This document shows positions 8,204-16,869 of a stretch of 64,000 nucleotides of DNA, one piece after another. Position numbers and translations under genes: made by a program. A model generated the notes under the pieces. It saw only the letters and a program-made list of their open reading frames with translations, had not been told where the DNA came from and made no database searches. Positions within the stretch are counted from its first letter, which is position 1; every line of letters begins with the position of its first letter. The DNA is from Thalassobacillus sp. CUG 92003 (lineage in GTDB: Bacteria; Bacillota; Bacilli; Bacillales; Halobacillaceae): assembly GCF_013618635.1 (NCBI RefSeq), contig NZ_JABLSJ010000003.1, positions 1 through 64,000 of the forward strand, written 5' to 3'.

Positions 8204-8276
8204 AAATACTCTTGCTTTGTTGTTACCAGACGATATCGCAGCTGTGTTTTTCGGATAATCGGGGTTATGGGAAACA

Positions 8277-9350
8277 TCACTTTTTAATCAAGAGCACCTG
8301 CAATATGATCGCTTGATTGAATACGCGTGGGTCCAAACCTGTTTTTTGCTTCACTTGTTCAAGTCTGTAAACAAGTGTATTGCGATGGATATGCAATGTT
8401 TCAGCAGTAAGGTTTTGCTTGAAATTACGCTTAAAATAACAATCCAACGTCGCCGTATAGAGGTGATCTAAGGTCTCGAGACGTTCTCTGTATTTGGCAG
8501 CTACGTCCTGATAGACAGTTTCATCGACACTGTTCAGCACCCGTTCCATCTCATAATCTCCGCTATACGCAACTGTGACATCTTGATCCGATAAGTCAAG
8601 GGCTTCCCAAGCCTGGAAATACGACTGACGGATCCCCCGAATCCCGTAGCCCCTATCGCCAAGGCCTACCCTCACATCCTGCCCTACGTTATTGTGGCCC
8701 AACTCATACAATGAGGACATCACCTCTGTCACAGGGAGGGCCGTAATAATTGAGCTTTCCTGGTAAGGCATGACAAATAAAGGATTTAAATGCTCCTCTT
8801 CAAAAAGCGATCGTATCCGTTCAGCCATGTCAAAATGATTCTTCGTTACGAAAACAACCACACACCACCACGTTCCTGTCTCAACATTCAATGTGTAAGT
8901 GGCCTCTTGTTGCACGTGATGCTCGTCGAATGAACTAGGATGAAAAAGCTGTTGCAGCCAATGACTCCATAATCTTTCTTGATAAAATGACTGGCGCTGA
9001 ACATAAATTTGCTCTAATGCGATCTCTACAGATCCCCGTGTCATGCCCGCTGCCTGAACGACCTCCTCAGGTTTTCCCGTAAGACCAACAACACCAGCAA
9101 GTTGACCGCGATGAAAAATAGGCAGGTTAACACCTGGTTTTACATTCGAGAATTGATCGACATCCTCATGATTAATGCTTTGAGGCTCTAAATATTCAAT
9201 CACCTTTTCAGCGCCTCCATGCAATTGTTCCACCCTGTCATTGTCAGTACTCGCGACGATTTTACCGCTCGCATTCATCAAATTAATCGGACATTCTATA
9301 TATTCAGACAGACGTTGAATAATTTCGTTACCTAACTCTTTTGTCAACAT
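8277..9350 (-). CDS. CdaR-family sugar-diacid/glycerate regulator
   Basis: 357 residues. The N-terminal 130 residues match the putative sugar-diacid recognition domain (opening LTKELGNEIIQRLSEYI, then NLMNASGKIVAST and GVVGLTGKPEEV). A central GGDEF-like spacer follows, and the C-terminus carries the PucR-type helix-turn-helix (LTAETLHIHRNTLVYRLEQV, about residues 315-335). E. coli CdaR activates genes for glucarate, galactarate and glycerate use. Here it directly precedes glycerate kinase and the GntP permease in the same orientation, so it probably activates them and may respond to glycerate. The start has an AAAGGGGGGG run upstream. Confidence 0.9.
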   Translation of the reverse strand: MLTKELGNEIIQRLSEYIECPINLMNASGKIVASTDNDRVEQLHGGAEKVIEYLEPQSINHEDVDQFSNVKPGVNLPIFHRGQLAGVVGLTGKPEEVVQAAGMTRGSVEIALEQIYVQRQSFYQERLWSHWLQQLFHPSSFDEHHVQQEATYTLNVETGTWWCVVVFVTKNHFDMAERIRSLFEEEHLNPLFVMPYQESSIITALPVTEVMSSLYELGHNNVGQDVRVGLGDRGYGIRGIRQSYFQAWEALDLSDQDVTVAYSGDYEMERVLNSVDETVYQDVAAKYRERLETLDHLYTATLDCYFKRNFKQNLTAETLHIHRNTLVYRLEQVKQKTGLDPRVFNQAIILQVLLIKK

Positions 9351-9419
9351 GGTTGTGCCCCCCCCTTTCTATTAGTGTGACATTTATTGTATCAACTTTA
9401 TCTGCAAGAAACATAAAAT

Positions 9420-9453
9420 GTCCACTGCAACCTCCAAGCGGTTGTCAGTGGAC
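9420..9453 (-). terminator. Hairpin terminator after the C45-type gene
   Basis: GTCCACTGACAACC pairs with GGTTGCAGTGGAC (one bulged base) and is followed on the minus strand by ATTTTATG. It separates the C45 amidase-like gene from the CdaR regulator gene. Confidence 0.65.
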
Positions 9454-9458
9454 AAATT

Positions 9459-10511
9459 TCATCGCGCATTTTCATCTATATGAGGAAAAGGAAGATCAGT
9501 GTCCACTTCACCCTTGATACGAACCACCGTCAAATCTTCGCCAGCCAGCCAGCGATTAAAATCGAACTCAATGGGTCTCCGATCGCCGCCAAGGGCGAAC
9601 CACATCTTTTTCTCACGTGGAAAATAGGCTGAGGTATGAATCGTCCCGGCCCAGTTCTTATACTTCTTGGAAAAAACACCTTGATCGGTATCATTCAGCA
9701 ACCGGAAGGCATCATAGGCTTCCGAAATCTCGTTCTGCCGCGCTTGCATGGCATTCATCCGTTGATAAGAATCAGTTAAATGATTCCGGTTTTCCCGCGT
9801 TAATGTTTCAAAATGATTCGTACATACATTAGACTCCCGCACGGCCACGTCACGGGGCGATGCTTCAACGATAAACGTTTTCCCTGAAGAATCAAATACT
9901 GTATAACTGAACGAATGGCGATGCGGGATCTCTTTCAACATGGCCACAGCTTCTGTCACATTAGCACACGATTCCAAGATCAACCGGCCAATGGTGCAGC
10001 AGATGAATCCATCACCAGGTTTCTTGCGATGCATGAAGTTATAGCCGAGAACCAGCCCCTTTTCATTCATCCCATCCATGCGTCCCGTAATACGTTGGCT
10101 TGGCCCAGCCGTAGCGTAGCCTTGATCGGTCGGCTGAAAAAATACATAACGACCTTCATATGTCTTAGGCTGATAATCATAATTCCTGACAAAATACCCG
10201 TCACCTGTTAATATCGAACATCCTGATTTTTCATATTCTACCCGATACCCGCCAAATTCCATCATCGTCCGTTCCATCGACCAATTCAGCGCATCACCCA
10301 AACCGATCAGCTCATCCCAAAGGCCAGGTGCAAACTGTGTGATCGCGGCTTTCACTTCCTCTTCCTCAACAGTAAAACGCGGTTTCCTCACTTTCCACTG
10401 TTTCTCACGATTCCTGACCGTAAGCGAATCTCGCAGCATTTCACCTTGCCAATAACCGAAATCATAATGCGTGCCTCGATATTGTAATACATCACTATAG
10501 ATCGCCTTCAT
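9459..10511 (-). CDS. C45-family (acyl-CoA:6-APA acyltransferase-like) Ntn hydrolase
   Basis: 350 residues. The Gly97-Cys98 pair in KSGCSILTG fits the autoprocessing site of the AAT/C45 peptidase family, where Cys becomes the N-terminal nucleophile. Downstream NYDYQPKTYEGRY, GRMDGMNEKGLVLGYNF and VEASPRDVAVRE match the conserved linear-amide C-N hydrolase core. The family cleaves or transfers linear amide bonds (penicillin side chains, bile-acid conjugates and similar amides); the natural substrate is unknown here. The ATG at 10511 is chosen because AAGAAGG lies 8 nt upstream. It is a single gene with no signal peptide, so likely cytoplasmic. Confidence 0.82.
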   Translation of the reverse strand: MKAIYSDVLQYRGTHYDFGYWQGEMLRDSLTVRNREKQWKVRKPRFTVEEEEVKAAITQFAPGLWDELIGLGDALNWSMERTMMEFGGYRVEYEKSGCSILTGDGYFVRNYDYQPKTYEGRYVFFQPTDQGYATAGPSQRITGRMDGMNEKGLVLGYNFMHRKKPGDGFICCTIGRLILESCANVTEAVAMLKEIPHRHSFSYTVFDSSGKTFIVEASPRDVAVRESNVCTNHFETLTRENRNHLTDSYQRMNAMQARQNEISEAYDAFRLLNDTDQGVFSKKYKNWAGTIHTSAYFPREKKMWFALGGDRRPIEFDFNRWLAGEDLTVVRIKGEVDTDLPFPHIDENAR

Positions 10512-10619
10512 TATGTGCACCTTCTTTTATTGAATTCATGCTGATACAAAATCATCTTAACGGAAAATAAAGCGTCAGATAAAGAAAACCGACCTGATGC
10601 GCTGGTTCGCCGCCTCACA

Positions 10620-10850
10620 ATCTTGCTTAGCTGGCGATTTTGGGCCGAGCTTGGGCGATTTTCACCTCAACATGGACTTAAAAAAACGTCAGTTGCGTTT
10701 CTGAGCACCTTTCCGGAATTTCCGTTCAACTTCCGCGCATTTCTTTGCAACTTTGTGAGGTTTCTTTGCAAATTTGCGTCCTTTCCACGCATTTCCGGTA
10801 TTCTGGCCTCAAAAATTTGCAGCTCATCGACGTCTCCCTGCAAAATCTGC
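10620..10850. repeat. Degenerate repeat-like intergenic sequence
   Basis: Between the start of the C45-type gene and the terminator of the sugar isomerase gene lies about 230 nt built from recurring short words (TTTGCAA, CGCATTTC, TTTCCG). On the minus strand it reads as loose repeats such as AAATTTGCAAAGAAA and AAAGTTGCAAAGAAA. Short open frames exist on both strands but lack ribosome binding sites, so no gene is called. The stretch at 28200-28343 has the same texture and the same placement just beyond a minus-strand terminator. Confidence 0.4.
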
Positions 10851-10852
10851 GC

Positions 10853-10888
10853 AACAAAAATAAGCAGCCCCAAATCGGACTGCTTATT
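10853..10888 (-). terminator. Rho-independent terminator of the sugar isomerase gene
   Basis: On the minus strand AATAAGCAG pairs with CTGCTTATT and is followed by TTTTG. It lies 44 nt beyond the stop codon of the gene at 10932. Confidence 0.8.
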
Positions 10889-10931
10889 ATGTGAACGATA
10901 TCGACCGCGTTCGCTAGCAAGGAAGCACTGA

Positions 10932-11900
10932 TTATGCCCACCACATCTCAGGGGCTGATTCTTTAACCATGACAGACTCCAGCGTGTGGACGGCTTTGGT
11001 AAACCCTTCTTCTATCGACATCAGTCCGTCTTCGTGTTCAATGCTTACGACATAATCATAACCATACAGACGAAGCGCGCTGATCATGTCAGCCCACACT
11101 TTTGAATCGTGTCCAAAGCCGACGGAGCGGAAATACCAGGAACGGTCCTGCATATTCGAGTATGGGGTCATATCGGTCAACCCGTTACGATTCGTATTAG
11201 GCTGGTCAATCACCGTATCTTTAGCATGGAAATGATGAATGGCTCCTTCCCTGGCCAATATTTTTATCGACTCTACCGGATCGATTCCCTGCCACCACAT
11301 ATGACTTGGGTCTAGGTTTGCCCCAATAGCGGGGCCACAGGCTTTTCGCAAATATAATAAATTGGCGGGAGTATGTACGGAAAAACCGCCGTGTAACTCT
11401 AAACCGATTTTGACACCCACTTCTTCTGCACGAGCCGCCTTGTTTTTCCAATAAGGAATCACTTTTTCTTCCCATTGCCATTTTAAGATTTCTTGAAAGT
11501 CAGATGGCCAAGGCGACACAGGCCAGTTCGGGTACTTGGCATCTTCATGGTCGCCAGGACACCCGGAGAATGTGTTAACGACTGGAACGCCAAGTTGATG
11601 GGCAAGTTCTAATGTTTTATCAAATAAGCGGTCTGCTTCTTCTGCGAGCGCCTGCTGCGGATGGAGTGGATTGGCATGACAGCTTAAGGCACTGATCATA
11701 AGGCCACGTCGGTTAATTTTCTCTTTGAATGCAGCTTGTTTCTCAGGATCGGTCAACAATTCTTCAATTTTGCAATGCGCCTCACCTGGATAACCGCCCG
11801 TGCCAAGCTCGATTGCCTCCAACCCTTTCGATGCGACATAGTCCAACATGTCATCAAACCTTTTCTCAGAAAATAAAACGGTGAATACACCAAGTTTCAT
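10932..11900 (-). CDS. Sugar phosphate isomerase/epimerase (xylose-isomerase-like TIM barrel)
   Basis: 322 residues of the AP-endonuclease-2/xylose isomerase-like fold. It opens MKLGVFTVLFSEKRFDDML and has KIGLELHGGF (metal Glu), GANLDPSHMWWQG (Asp and His), IHHFHAKD and a final SIEHEDG, the usual divalent-metal ligands of IolE/IolI and 3-keto-sugar epimerase relatives. The reaction is probably isomerisation, epimerisation or dehydration of a sugar or inositol derivative. It is divergent from the LacI gene, and an operator-like site at 11942-11955 sits 42 nt upstream, so it belongs to the same regulon as the ABC importer and Gfo/Idh/MocA enzyme. The ATG at 11900 follows GAGGGGTGG; an upstream GTG is less well placed. 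Confidence 0.88.
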   Translation of the reverse strand: MKLGVFTVLFSEKRFDDMLDYVASKGLEAIELGTGGYPGEAHCKIEELLTDPEKQAAFKEKINRRGLMISALSCHANPLHPQQALAEEADRLFDKTLELAHQLGVPVVNTFSGCPGDHEDAKYPNWPVSPWPSDFQEILKWQWEEKVIPYWKNKAARAEEVGVKIGLELHGGFSVHTPANLLYLRKACGPAIGANLDPSHMWWQGIDPVESIKILAREGAIHHFHAKDTVIDQPNTNRNGLTDMTPYSNMQDRSWYFRSVGFGHDSKVWADMISALRLYGYDYVVSIEHEDGLMSIEEGFTKAVHTLESVMVKESAPEMWWA

Positions 11901-11941
11901 TTTACGTCCCACCCCTCGTTAATTTTCAGAAAATACAAACA

Positions 11942-11955
11942 TGTAATCCTTTACA
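11942..11955. promoter_or_regulatory. LacI-type operator, copy 1
   Basis: TGTAATCCTTTACA matches the perfect palindrome at 13187 (TGTAATCGATTACA) at 12 of 14 positions. It lies upstream of the divergently transcribed isomerase gene. Because the central CG is lost, it fits a CcpA cre site less well than the other two copies. Confidence 0.55.
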
Positions 11956-12048
11956 TTTTAGCTTAAATAAGAATGGAAAGAAAATCAACTAAAAATAGTG
12001 CCGAATAATAAACGTCATATATAGTCGATATTTAATGGATAAATAGTG

Positions 12049-12077
12049 TTGACATTTATTTCATATCGCTATATTAT
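12049..12077 (+). promoter_or_regulatory. Sigma-A promoter of the lacI-family gene
   Basis: A perfect -35 TTGACA (12049-12054), a 17-nt spacer and -10 TATTAT (12072-12077). The operator at 12084-12097 covers the expected transcription start, so bound repressor would block initiation (autorepression). Confidence 0.8.
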
Positions 12078-12083
12078 TTGACA

Positions 12084-12097
12084 TGTAAACGATTACA
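12084..12097. promoter_or_regulatory. LacI-type operator, copy 2 (also fits cre consensus)
   Basis: TGTAAACGATTACA, a near-palindrome with central CG, overlaps the start point of the promoter at 12049. It also fits the CcpA cre consensus TGNAANCGNWNNCA, so catabolite repression is an alternative or additional role. Confidence 0.65.
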
Positions 12098-12135
12098 AAT
12101 TAGCTCACACTCTCCAACTGAAAGAAGGAAACGTC

Positions 12136-13125
12136 ATGGCAAATATCCAACAAGTCGCTCAAAAAGCTGGTGTATCCGTGGCCACGGTATCTCGATTTCT
12201 TAATGGGAATGCAAAAGTCACCAGTAAAACGAAATTGAAAGTCGAAGACGCCATTAAAGAATTGAACTATGAGCCAAGCATACTGGGACGTAATTTAAGA
12301 AACTCGGAAAGTCGTCTCCTGCTGGTATTGATCCCGAGCATTTCAAACCCGTTTTACACCGAAATCATCAACGGTATTGAAGACACGGCCCTCAACCATC
12401 AATACAACATTCTATTGTGTGATACAGACTCCAATCCTGAGCGGGAAAACATTTACTTTGACCTCATGAGAAGGAAACTTGCAGATGGCATCATTTCAAT
12501 GGACCCCGCAGTGAATCGAGAAAAACTTCATGAATTGGCTGAACATCACGCAATCATTCAATGCAGCGAGTACACAGAAAATGGCTCGATCCCCTATGTC
12601 ACCATTGATAATGAAGCAGCCGCTTATCAAGCTGTCAAACATTTAATCAAAATCGGGCATCACAAAATTGCTTTGATCAACTCCGACGAAACGTTTTTAT
12701 ATGCCCGCCAGCGAAGAAAAGGCTATGAGAAAGCCTTAACAGAATTCAACCTTCCGATTCAAGAAGACTGGATCTACCACACACACCAGTTAGGATTTGA
12801 GAACGGGCAGCAGGCGGTACGAAAGCTGCTCCACCTACACGATCCCCCTACCGCTATATTCACGGTGTCAGACATTTTAGCTATTGGTGCTTTGAAAGAA
12901 TTGAACGCACGTGGCATTCAGGTTCCAAACGACATGGCAGTGATCGGTTTTGATAAGATCATATTCTCCAGCATGACGAATCCTACCCTGACAACAATCT
13001 CGCAACCTATGTATAAGATGGGCTGTACAGCAGCCACGATGCTGCTTGATAAGATGAAAGGCCAGCCAGTGGATAATATCACATTGGATCATGAATTAGT
13101 CATTCGCGAATCAACAATGGGCTGA
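12136..13125 (+). CDS. LacI-family transcriptional repressor
   Basis: 329 residues. The N-terminal helix-turn-helix and hinge helix are clear (residues 2-50: NIQQVAQKAGVSVATVSRFLNG, then EDAIKELNYEPSILGRNLR), followed by a periplasmic-binding-protein-like effector domain with the usual NPFYTEIINGIED, GHHKIALIN and DMAVIGFDK motifs. It should bind the three related 14-bp sites at 11942, 12084 and 13187, repressing the isomerase gene, itself and the ABC importer operon until a sugar ligand binds (inference). The start has AAGGAAA upstream and a strong promoter at 12049. Confidence 0.93.
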   Translation: MANIQQVAQKAGVSVATVSRFLNGNAKVTSKTKLKVEDAIKELNYEPSILGRNLRNSESRLLLVLIPSISNPFYTEIINGIEDTALNHQYNILLCDTDSNPERENIYFDLMRRKLADGIISMDPAVNREKLHELAEHHAIIQCSEYTENGSIPYVTIDNEAAAYQAVKHLIKIGHHKIALINSDETFLYARQRRKGYEKALTEFNLPIQEDWIYHTHQLGFENGQQAVRKLLHLHDPPTAIFTVSDILAIGALKELNARGIQVPNDMAVIGFDKIIFSSMTNPTLTTISQPMYKMGCTAATMLLDKMKGQPVDNITLDHELVIRESTMG

Positions 13126-13142
13126 TATCTTGAGAATAGCAT

Positions 13143-13170
13143 ACCGGCATTAAATGTATTTAATGCCGGT
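13143..13170 (+). terminator. Hairpin after the lacI-family gene
   Basis: ACCGGCATTAAAT and ATTTAATGCCGGT form a perfect 13-bp inverted repeat right after the regulator gene. No T-run follows (AAACTGTTCT), so it may be an RNA-stabilising or pausing hairpin rather than a full terminator. Confidence 0.5.
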
Positions 13171-13186
13171 AAACTGTTCTCAATTA

Positions 13187-13200
13187 TGTAATCGATTACA
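13187..13200. promoter_or_regulatory. LacI-type operator, copy 3 (perfect palindrome)
   Basis: TGTAATCGATTACA is a perfect 14-bp palindrome 48 nt upstream of the sugar-binding protein gene. It matches copies 1 and 2 and also fits the cre consensus. No convincing separate -35/-10 pair was identified beside it. Confidence 0.7.
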
Positions 13201-13248
13201 AAGTGAAAGAGAGCAGTCGCTTCAAATAATGGTAAGGGGTGGTTATGA

Positions 13249-14202
13249 ATGAAACGGGTACTTTCCTTAATTTTGGCCAGTTTGTTCGTTGTAAGTATTG
13301 TAGGGTGTTCGAATGAAAGTTCAGGCAGTGAAGATGAAGTTGTTCTGGGGATTGCCCTCCCTTCTGCTGATCACGGTTGGATGGGTGCACTTATTGACAA
13401 CGCTGAAAATCAAGCCAAGTCGTTGAAAGAAGATGGAACGATAGATGATTACGTGTTCACAACCGCCGAAGATCCCAACAACCAAGCCAATAACATCGAA
13501 GACTTGATTGCCCAAGACGTCGATGCCATTGTTATGCTCCCGATTGAATCAGAGGCTTTAACGCCGATGGGAACAAAAATTAAGGAAGCTGATATTCCGC
13601 TCGTTGTAGTTGACCGTGAGCTCACGAATGATTCATCAGACGTTCTCGTTAAAGGTGACAACAAAGGAATTGGTCTTAATGCTGGTAAGTACATAGCAGA
13701 CCAATTAGGCGGAAGCGGGAAAGTAGTTGAAATCACAGGGGTGCCAAGTTCCGTTACCACGCTCCGCTCCGAAGGTTTCCAAGAATCGATTGAAGGCACG
13801 GACATTGAGGTCGTCGCTTCTCAGTCAGGTGATTTCCAAACAGAAGCCTCTCTTAAAGTAATGGAAAATATCCTTCAGGCCCAACCAGAAATTGATGCTG
13901 TTTACACACATGATGACGAAATGGCCTTAGGGGTCTTGCAAGCGATTAACGAAGCTGACCGGTCAGACATTCAATTCATCACAGGTGCAGGCGGACATAA
14001 AGAGGTATATGAAAATATTCAAAATGACGGATTAATTCAAGCTACCTTTTTGTACTCTCCTCTTATGGTCAACGATGGAGTGGACATTGCAGCAGACCTA
14101 GCCAATGGCGGTGAGGTCGAAGAAGAAACAGTAGTGAAAGAAGCGACTAAAATTACGGATAAAAACGTTGATGAGCACTATGAAGAAGATTCTGCATACT
14201 AA
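13249..14202 (+). CDS. Ribose-type ABC importer, sugar-binding lipoprotein
   Basis: 317 residues. A lipoprotein signal peptide ends at the lipobox SIVGC, making Cys20 the lipid anchor. The mature protein is an RbsB-type (type I) periplasmic-binding protein with LGIALPSADHGWMGAL at the start and VVDRELTNDSSD and TGAGGHKEVYENI later; it is strongly acidic. It captures a sugar or cyclitol outside the membrane and delivers it to the permease encoded at 15881. AAGGGGTGG precedes the start. A hairpin 8 nt after the stop probably reduces readthrough, keeping the binding protein more abundant than the transporter parts. Confidence 0.93.
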   Translation: MKRVLSLILASLFVVSIVGCSNESSGSEDEVVLGIALPSADHGWMGALIDNAENQAKSLKEDGTIDDYVFTTAEDPNNQANNIEDLIAQDVDAIVMLPIESEALTPMGTKIKEADIPLVVVDRELTNDSSDVLVKGDNKGIGLNAGKYIADQLGGSGKVVEITGVPSSVTTLRSEGFQESIEGTDIEVVASQSGDFQTEASLKVMENILQAQPEIDAVYTHDDEMALGVLQAINEADRSDIQFITGAGGHKEVYENIQNDGLIQATFLYSPLMVNDGVDIAADLANGGEVEEETVVKEATKITDKNVDEHYEEDSAY

Positions 14203-14209
14203 TCACAGT

Positions 14210-14236
14210 GAAATACGGTAGCTATTGCCGTATTTC
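14210..14236 (+). terminator. Intercistronic hairpin (partial terminator)
   Basis: GAAATACGG pairs with CCGTATTTC and is followed by CTCTTTTA. It lies between the binding-protein gene and the ATPase gene, a usual place for differential expression in ABC operons. Confidence 0.6.
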
Positions 14237-14373
14237 CTCTTTTATCCCCAGATAAATGACTGAGTTCCAGCATTGGTTGAGGGGGGTCCTCCCCTCCCCT
14301 CACCTCTCATAACTCAGCATCTGCCTACTGATTGCGGGCAATTACGATAGAAAAGTAAAGGTGGGTCAACGTC

Positions 14374-15912
14374 GTGCATGATGAAACGGTTTTAAACATG
14401 ACTGGGATCAAAAAATCTTTTAATCAAGTGAACGTGCTTCACGGTGTGGATTTCTCACTGGAACGAGGAGAAATTCACGCGTTATTAGGTGAAAATGGGG
14501 CTGGCAAATCAACCTTAATGAATATTCTAGGCGGAGTTCTTCAACCTGATGATGGACAGATTGAATGCCATGGTCACGTTATGAAAATGGATGGTCCGCA
14601 CGCAGCTCAACAGCAGGGCATCAGTTTCATTCACCAGGAACTGAATGTCGTACCCGACTTGAAAGTCTATGAAAATATGTTTCTTGGAACAGAAATCCGG
14701 AACAAGTGGGGCTTAATTGATGTGAAAGAAATGTGCAGACAGACCCAAGACGTGCTCTCGCAATTGGGTGTTTACATCGATCCTAAAGCCTATGTGTCGA
14801 GTTTGGAAACCTCCTATAAACAGATGATTGAAATTGCTAAAGCACTCCTCAAACAAGCCAACATCATTATCATGGATGAGCCGACCTCTGCCCTCACTGA
14901 CCAGGAGTCTGACCGTTTATTCGAGCTTATGCGCTCCCTGAAAAAGTCGGGCGTATCGATCATTTATATCTCGCACAAATTGAAGGAAATAACCGCAGTT
15001 TGTGACCGTTATACCGTGCTGAGAGACGGATCTTTAGTTGGAACCGGGAAGATTCAAGATATAGATATTGATAAGATTACACAACTCATGGTAGGTAAAT
15101 CTGTTAATACGGAAGCCTATGATGTTGATAGGACCCTGGGAGAACCTGTCCTGCACGTGAATAATTTAACGCGTGAGCGTGAGTTCCGTGATATCAGCTT
15201 TAGCATTTCCAAAGGCGAAGTGGTCGGGTTTACAGGTCTAGCCGGCGATGGCAGAACCGAGCTGTTTGAATGCATTTTCGGCTACCGAAAAAAGCAGCAT
15301 GGAGACATCCATGTACACGGCCGAAAGGTGACCATCACCCACCCTCAGAAAGCCTTGAGATCCGGGATTGGCTTTGTACCTAAGAACCGAAAAGAAAACG
15401 CGATCATTAAAGATCTGAATGTTATCCAAAACATGAGTTTATCGTCCTTAGGTCACTTTGAGAACAAAGGGTTGATTAATTCAAAAAGAGAAAAACAAAA
15501 ATTCTCTGATTATCAACAAGATTTAAACATCAAAGTCCACGACCCCAGTGTCATGATTGATTCATTAAGTGGAGGCAATCAACAGAAAGTCATCATTGCA
15601 AAATGGCTGGAGGTTAACTCAGACGTCATTATTTTTGATAACCCTACCCAAGGGATAGATGTTGGAGCTAAAAATGAAATTTATCAACAGATCATAGCTA
15701 TGGCGGACCTTGGCAAAGCCATCATCATTCTCTCGTCGGAAGCTCCAGAAATATTAAGATTTTGCAACCGCTTATATGTCATGTTCCAAGGCGAAATAAC
15801 CGGACACTTCCCTCGCGAAGCTGCCTCGGAAGAACTGATCATGGAGTATGCCACAGGCTCAAAAAAGGAGGCTGTTAAAATTGGCTCAAGTACAGAAAAA
15901 ACCACCCAATGA
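14374..15912 (+). CDS. Ribose-type ABC importer, tandem ATPase
   Basis: 512 residues with two fused nucleotide-binding domains, as in RbsA/MglA. Domain 1 has Walker A GENGAGKS (residues 39-46), the Q-loop SFIHQELNVVPDL and Walker B IIIMDEPTSAL, but a degenerate signature. Domain 2 has a degenerate Walker A (GLAGDGRTE), an intact LSGGNQQK signature and IIFDNPTQGIDVGAK. This split of active and degenerate sites is normal for the family. It powers sugar import with the permease that overlaps its 3' end by 32 nt. GTG start with AAAGGTGGG upstream. Confidence 0.94.
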   Translation: MHDETVLNMTGIKKSFNQVNVLHGVDFSLERGEIHALLGENGAGKSTLMNILGGVLQPDDGQIECHGHVMKMDGPHAAQQQGISFIHQELNVVPDLKVYENMFLGTEIRNKWGLIDVKEMCRQTQDVLSQLGVYIDPKAYVSSLETSYKQMIEIAKALLKQANIIIMDEPTSALTDQESDRLFELMRSLKKSGVSIIYISHKLKEITAVCDRYTVLRDGSLVGTGKIQDIDIDKITQLMVGKSVNTEAYDVDRTLGEPVLHVNNLTREREFRDISFSISKGEVVGFTGLAGDGRTELFECIFGYRKKQHGDIHVHGRKVTITHPQKALRSGIGFVPKNRKENAIIKDLNVIQNMSLSSLGHFENKGLINSKREKQKFSDYQQDLNIKVHDPSVMIDSLSGGNQQKVIIAKWLEVNSDVIIFDNPTQGIDVGAKNEIYQQIIAMADLGKAIIILSSEAPEILRFCNRLYVMFQGEITGHFPREAASEELIMEYATGSKKEAVKIGSSTEKTTQ

Positions 15913-16858
15913 ACCCGCGCACAATAATCAAAAAATGAATCTCTCATGGATATGGTCGGAGTACAGCGTGGTCATCGCTTTCTTAATCATATTCATTCTT
16001 GCCTCTATCCTGAATGATCGTTTTCTTGATATTCATAATATGACCAACATTCTGATGCAGGTTTCAACGATCGGCATCATCGCGCTAGGAATGACGGTCG
16101 TTATGCTATCAGGGGGAATTGATCTTTCCGTAGGTTCTGTCCTCGCCATGCTTGGGGTCGTTTCTGTATTAGCGTTAAACGCCTCAGGTAGTATTCTAGT
16201 CGCTGTTCTTGTTGCATTGCTTGTTGGTGCTGCGACGGGTTTTATCAACGGTGTGTTGGTGGCAAAAGGAAGAATCGCTTCGTTTATTGCGACACTTGGT
16301 ATGATGGCTGCGGCTCGTTCTATCGCGTTGTATATTGCAGACGGAGGCAGTGAATCAGGGGAAGTTGAGGGCTTTACAAACATCTCGAATAACGCCATTG
16401 GTATCATCGAGTACCCCATCTTTATCTTTCTTATATTAACAGCGCTTATCTACATACTAATGCAAAAAACACGCTTTGGCCGTTATGTTTACGCATTAGG
16501 AAGTAATGAAAAGGCTGCCCTATTGTCAGGGATTCGTGTCGATCGTATTAAAATCGGGGTATACACGTTGTGCAGCTTGTTAGTCGGAGTTGCTGCAATC
16601 ATTGAAACATCTCGTTTGAACTCCATCTCCTCTTCCAGCTCAGGTAATCTATACGAGCTGGACGCCATTGCCGCCGTCATAATCGGAGGCACGCGCATGA
16701 CGGGAGGAAAAGGTAAAATCATCGGAACCTTTTTCGGAATACTACTGCTAGGTGTTTTAAACAATATGATGAATTTGATGAACGTATCCCCTTACCTTCA
16801 AGGACTTGTTAAAGGGCTCATTATCATCATTGCTGTGTTATTTCAAAAGAAAGAATAA
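15881..16858 (+). CDS. Ribose-type ABC importer, permease
   Basis: 325 residues with eight to ten membrane segments, RbsC family. GMTVVMLSGGIDLSVGSVLA and GGTRMTGGKGKIIGTFFG are the diagnostic loops. A TTG start is preferred because AAAAAAGGAGG lies 9 nt upstream, which places the start inside the 3' end of the ATPase gene; an upstream in-frame ATG at 15848 lacks a ribosome binding site. It forms the membrane channel of the importer and is followed 11 nt later by the Gfo/Idh/MocA gene. Confidence 0.93.
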   Translation: MAQVQKKPPNEPAHNNQKMNLSWIWSEYSVVIAFLIIFILASILNDRFLDIHNMTNILMQVSTIGIIALGMTVVMLSGGIDLSVGSVLAMLGVVSVLALNASGSILVAVLVALLVGAATGFINGVLVAKGRIASFIATLGMMAAARSIALYIADGGSESGEVEGFTNISNNAIGIIEYPIFIFLILTALIYILMQKTRFGRYVYALGSNEKAALLSGIRVDRIKIGVYTLCSLLVGVAAIIETSRLNSISSSSSGNLYELDAIAAVIIGGTRMTGGKGKIIGTFFGILLLGVLNNMMNLMNVSPYLQGLVKGLIIIIAVLFQKKE

Positions 16859-16869
16859 GGAGGTAAATC

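Noticed and set aside
10623-10944. Short open frames on both strands (68-102 codons) between the C45-type and sugar isomerase genes
   Set aside because: They lack ribosome binding sites, overlap each other and fall in a low-complexity, repeat-like spacer containing a terminator.
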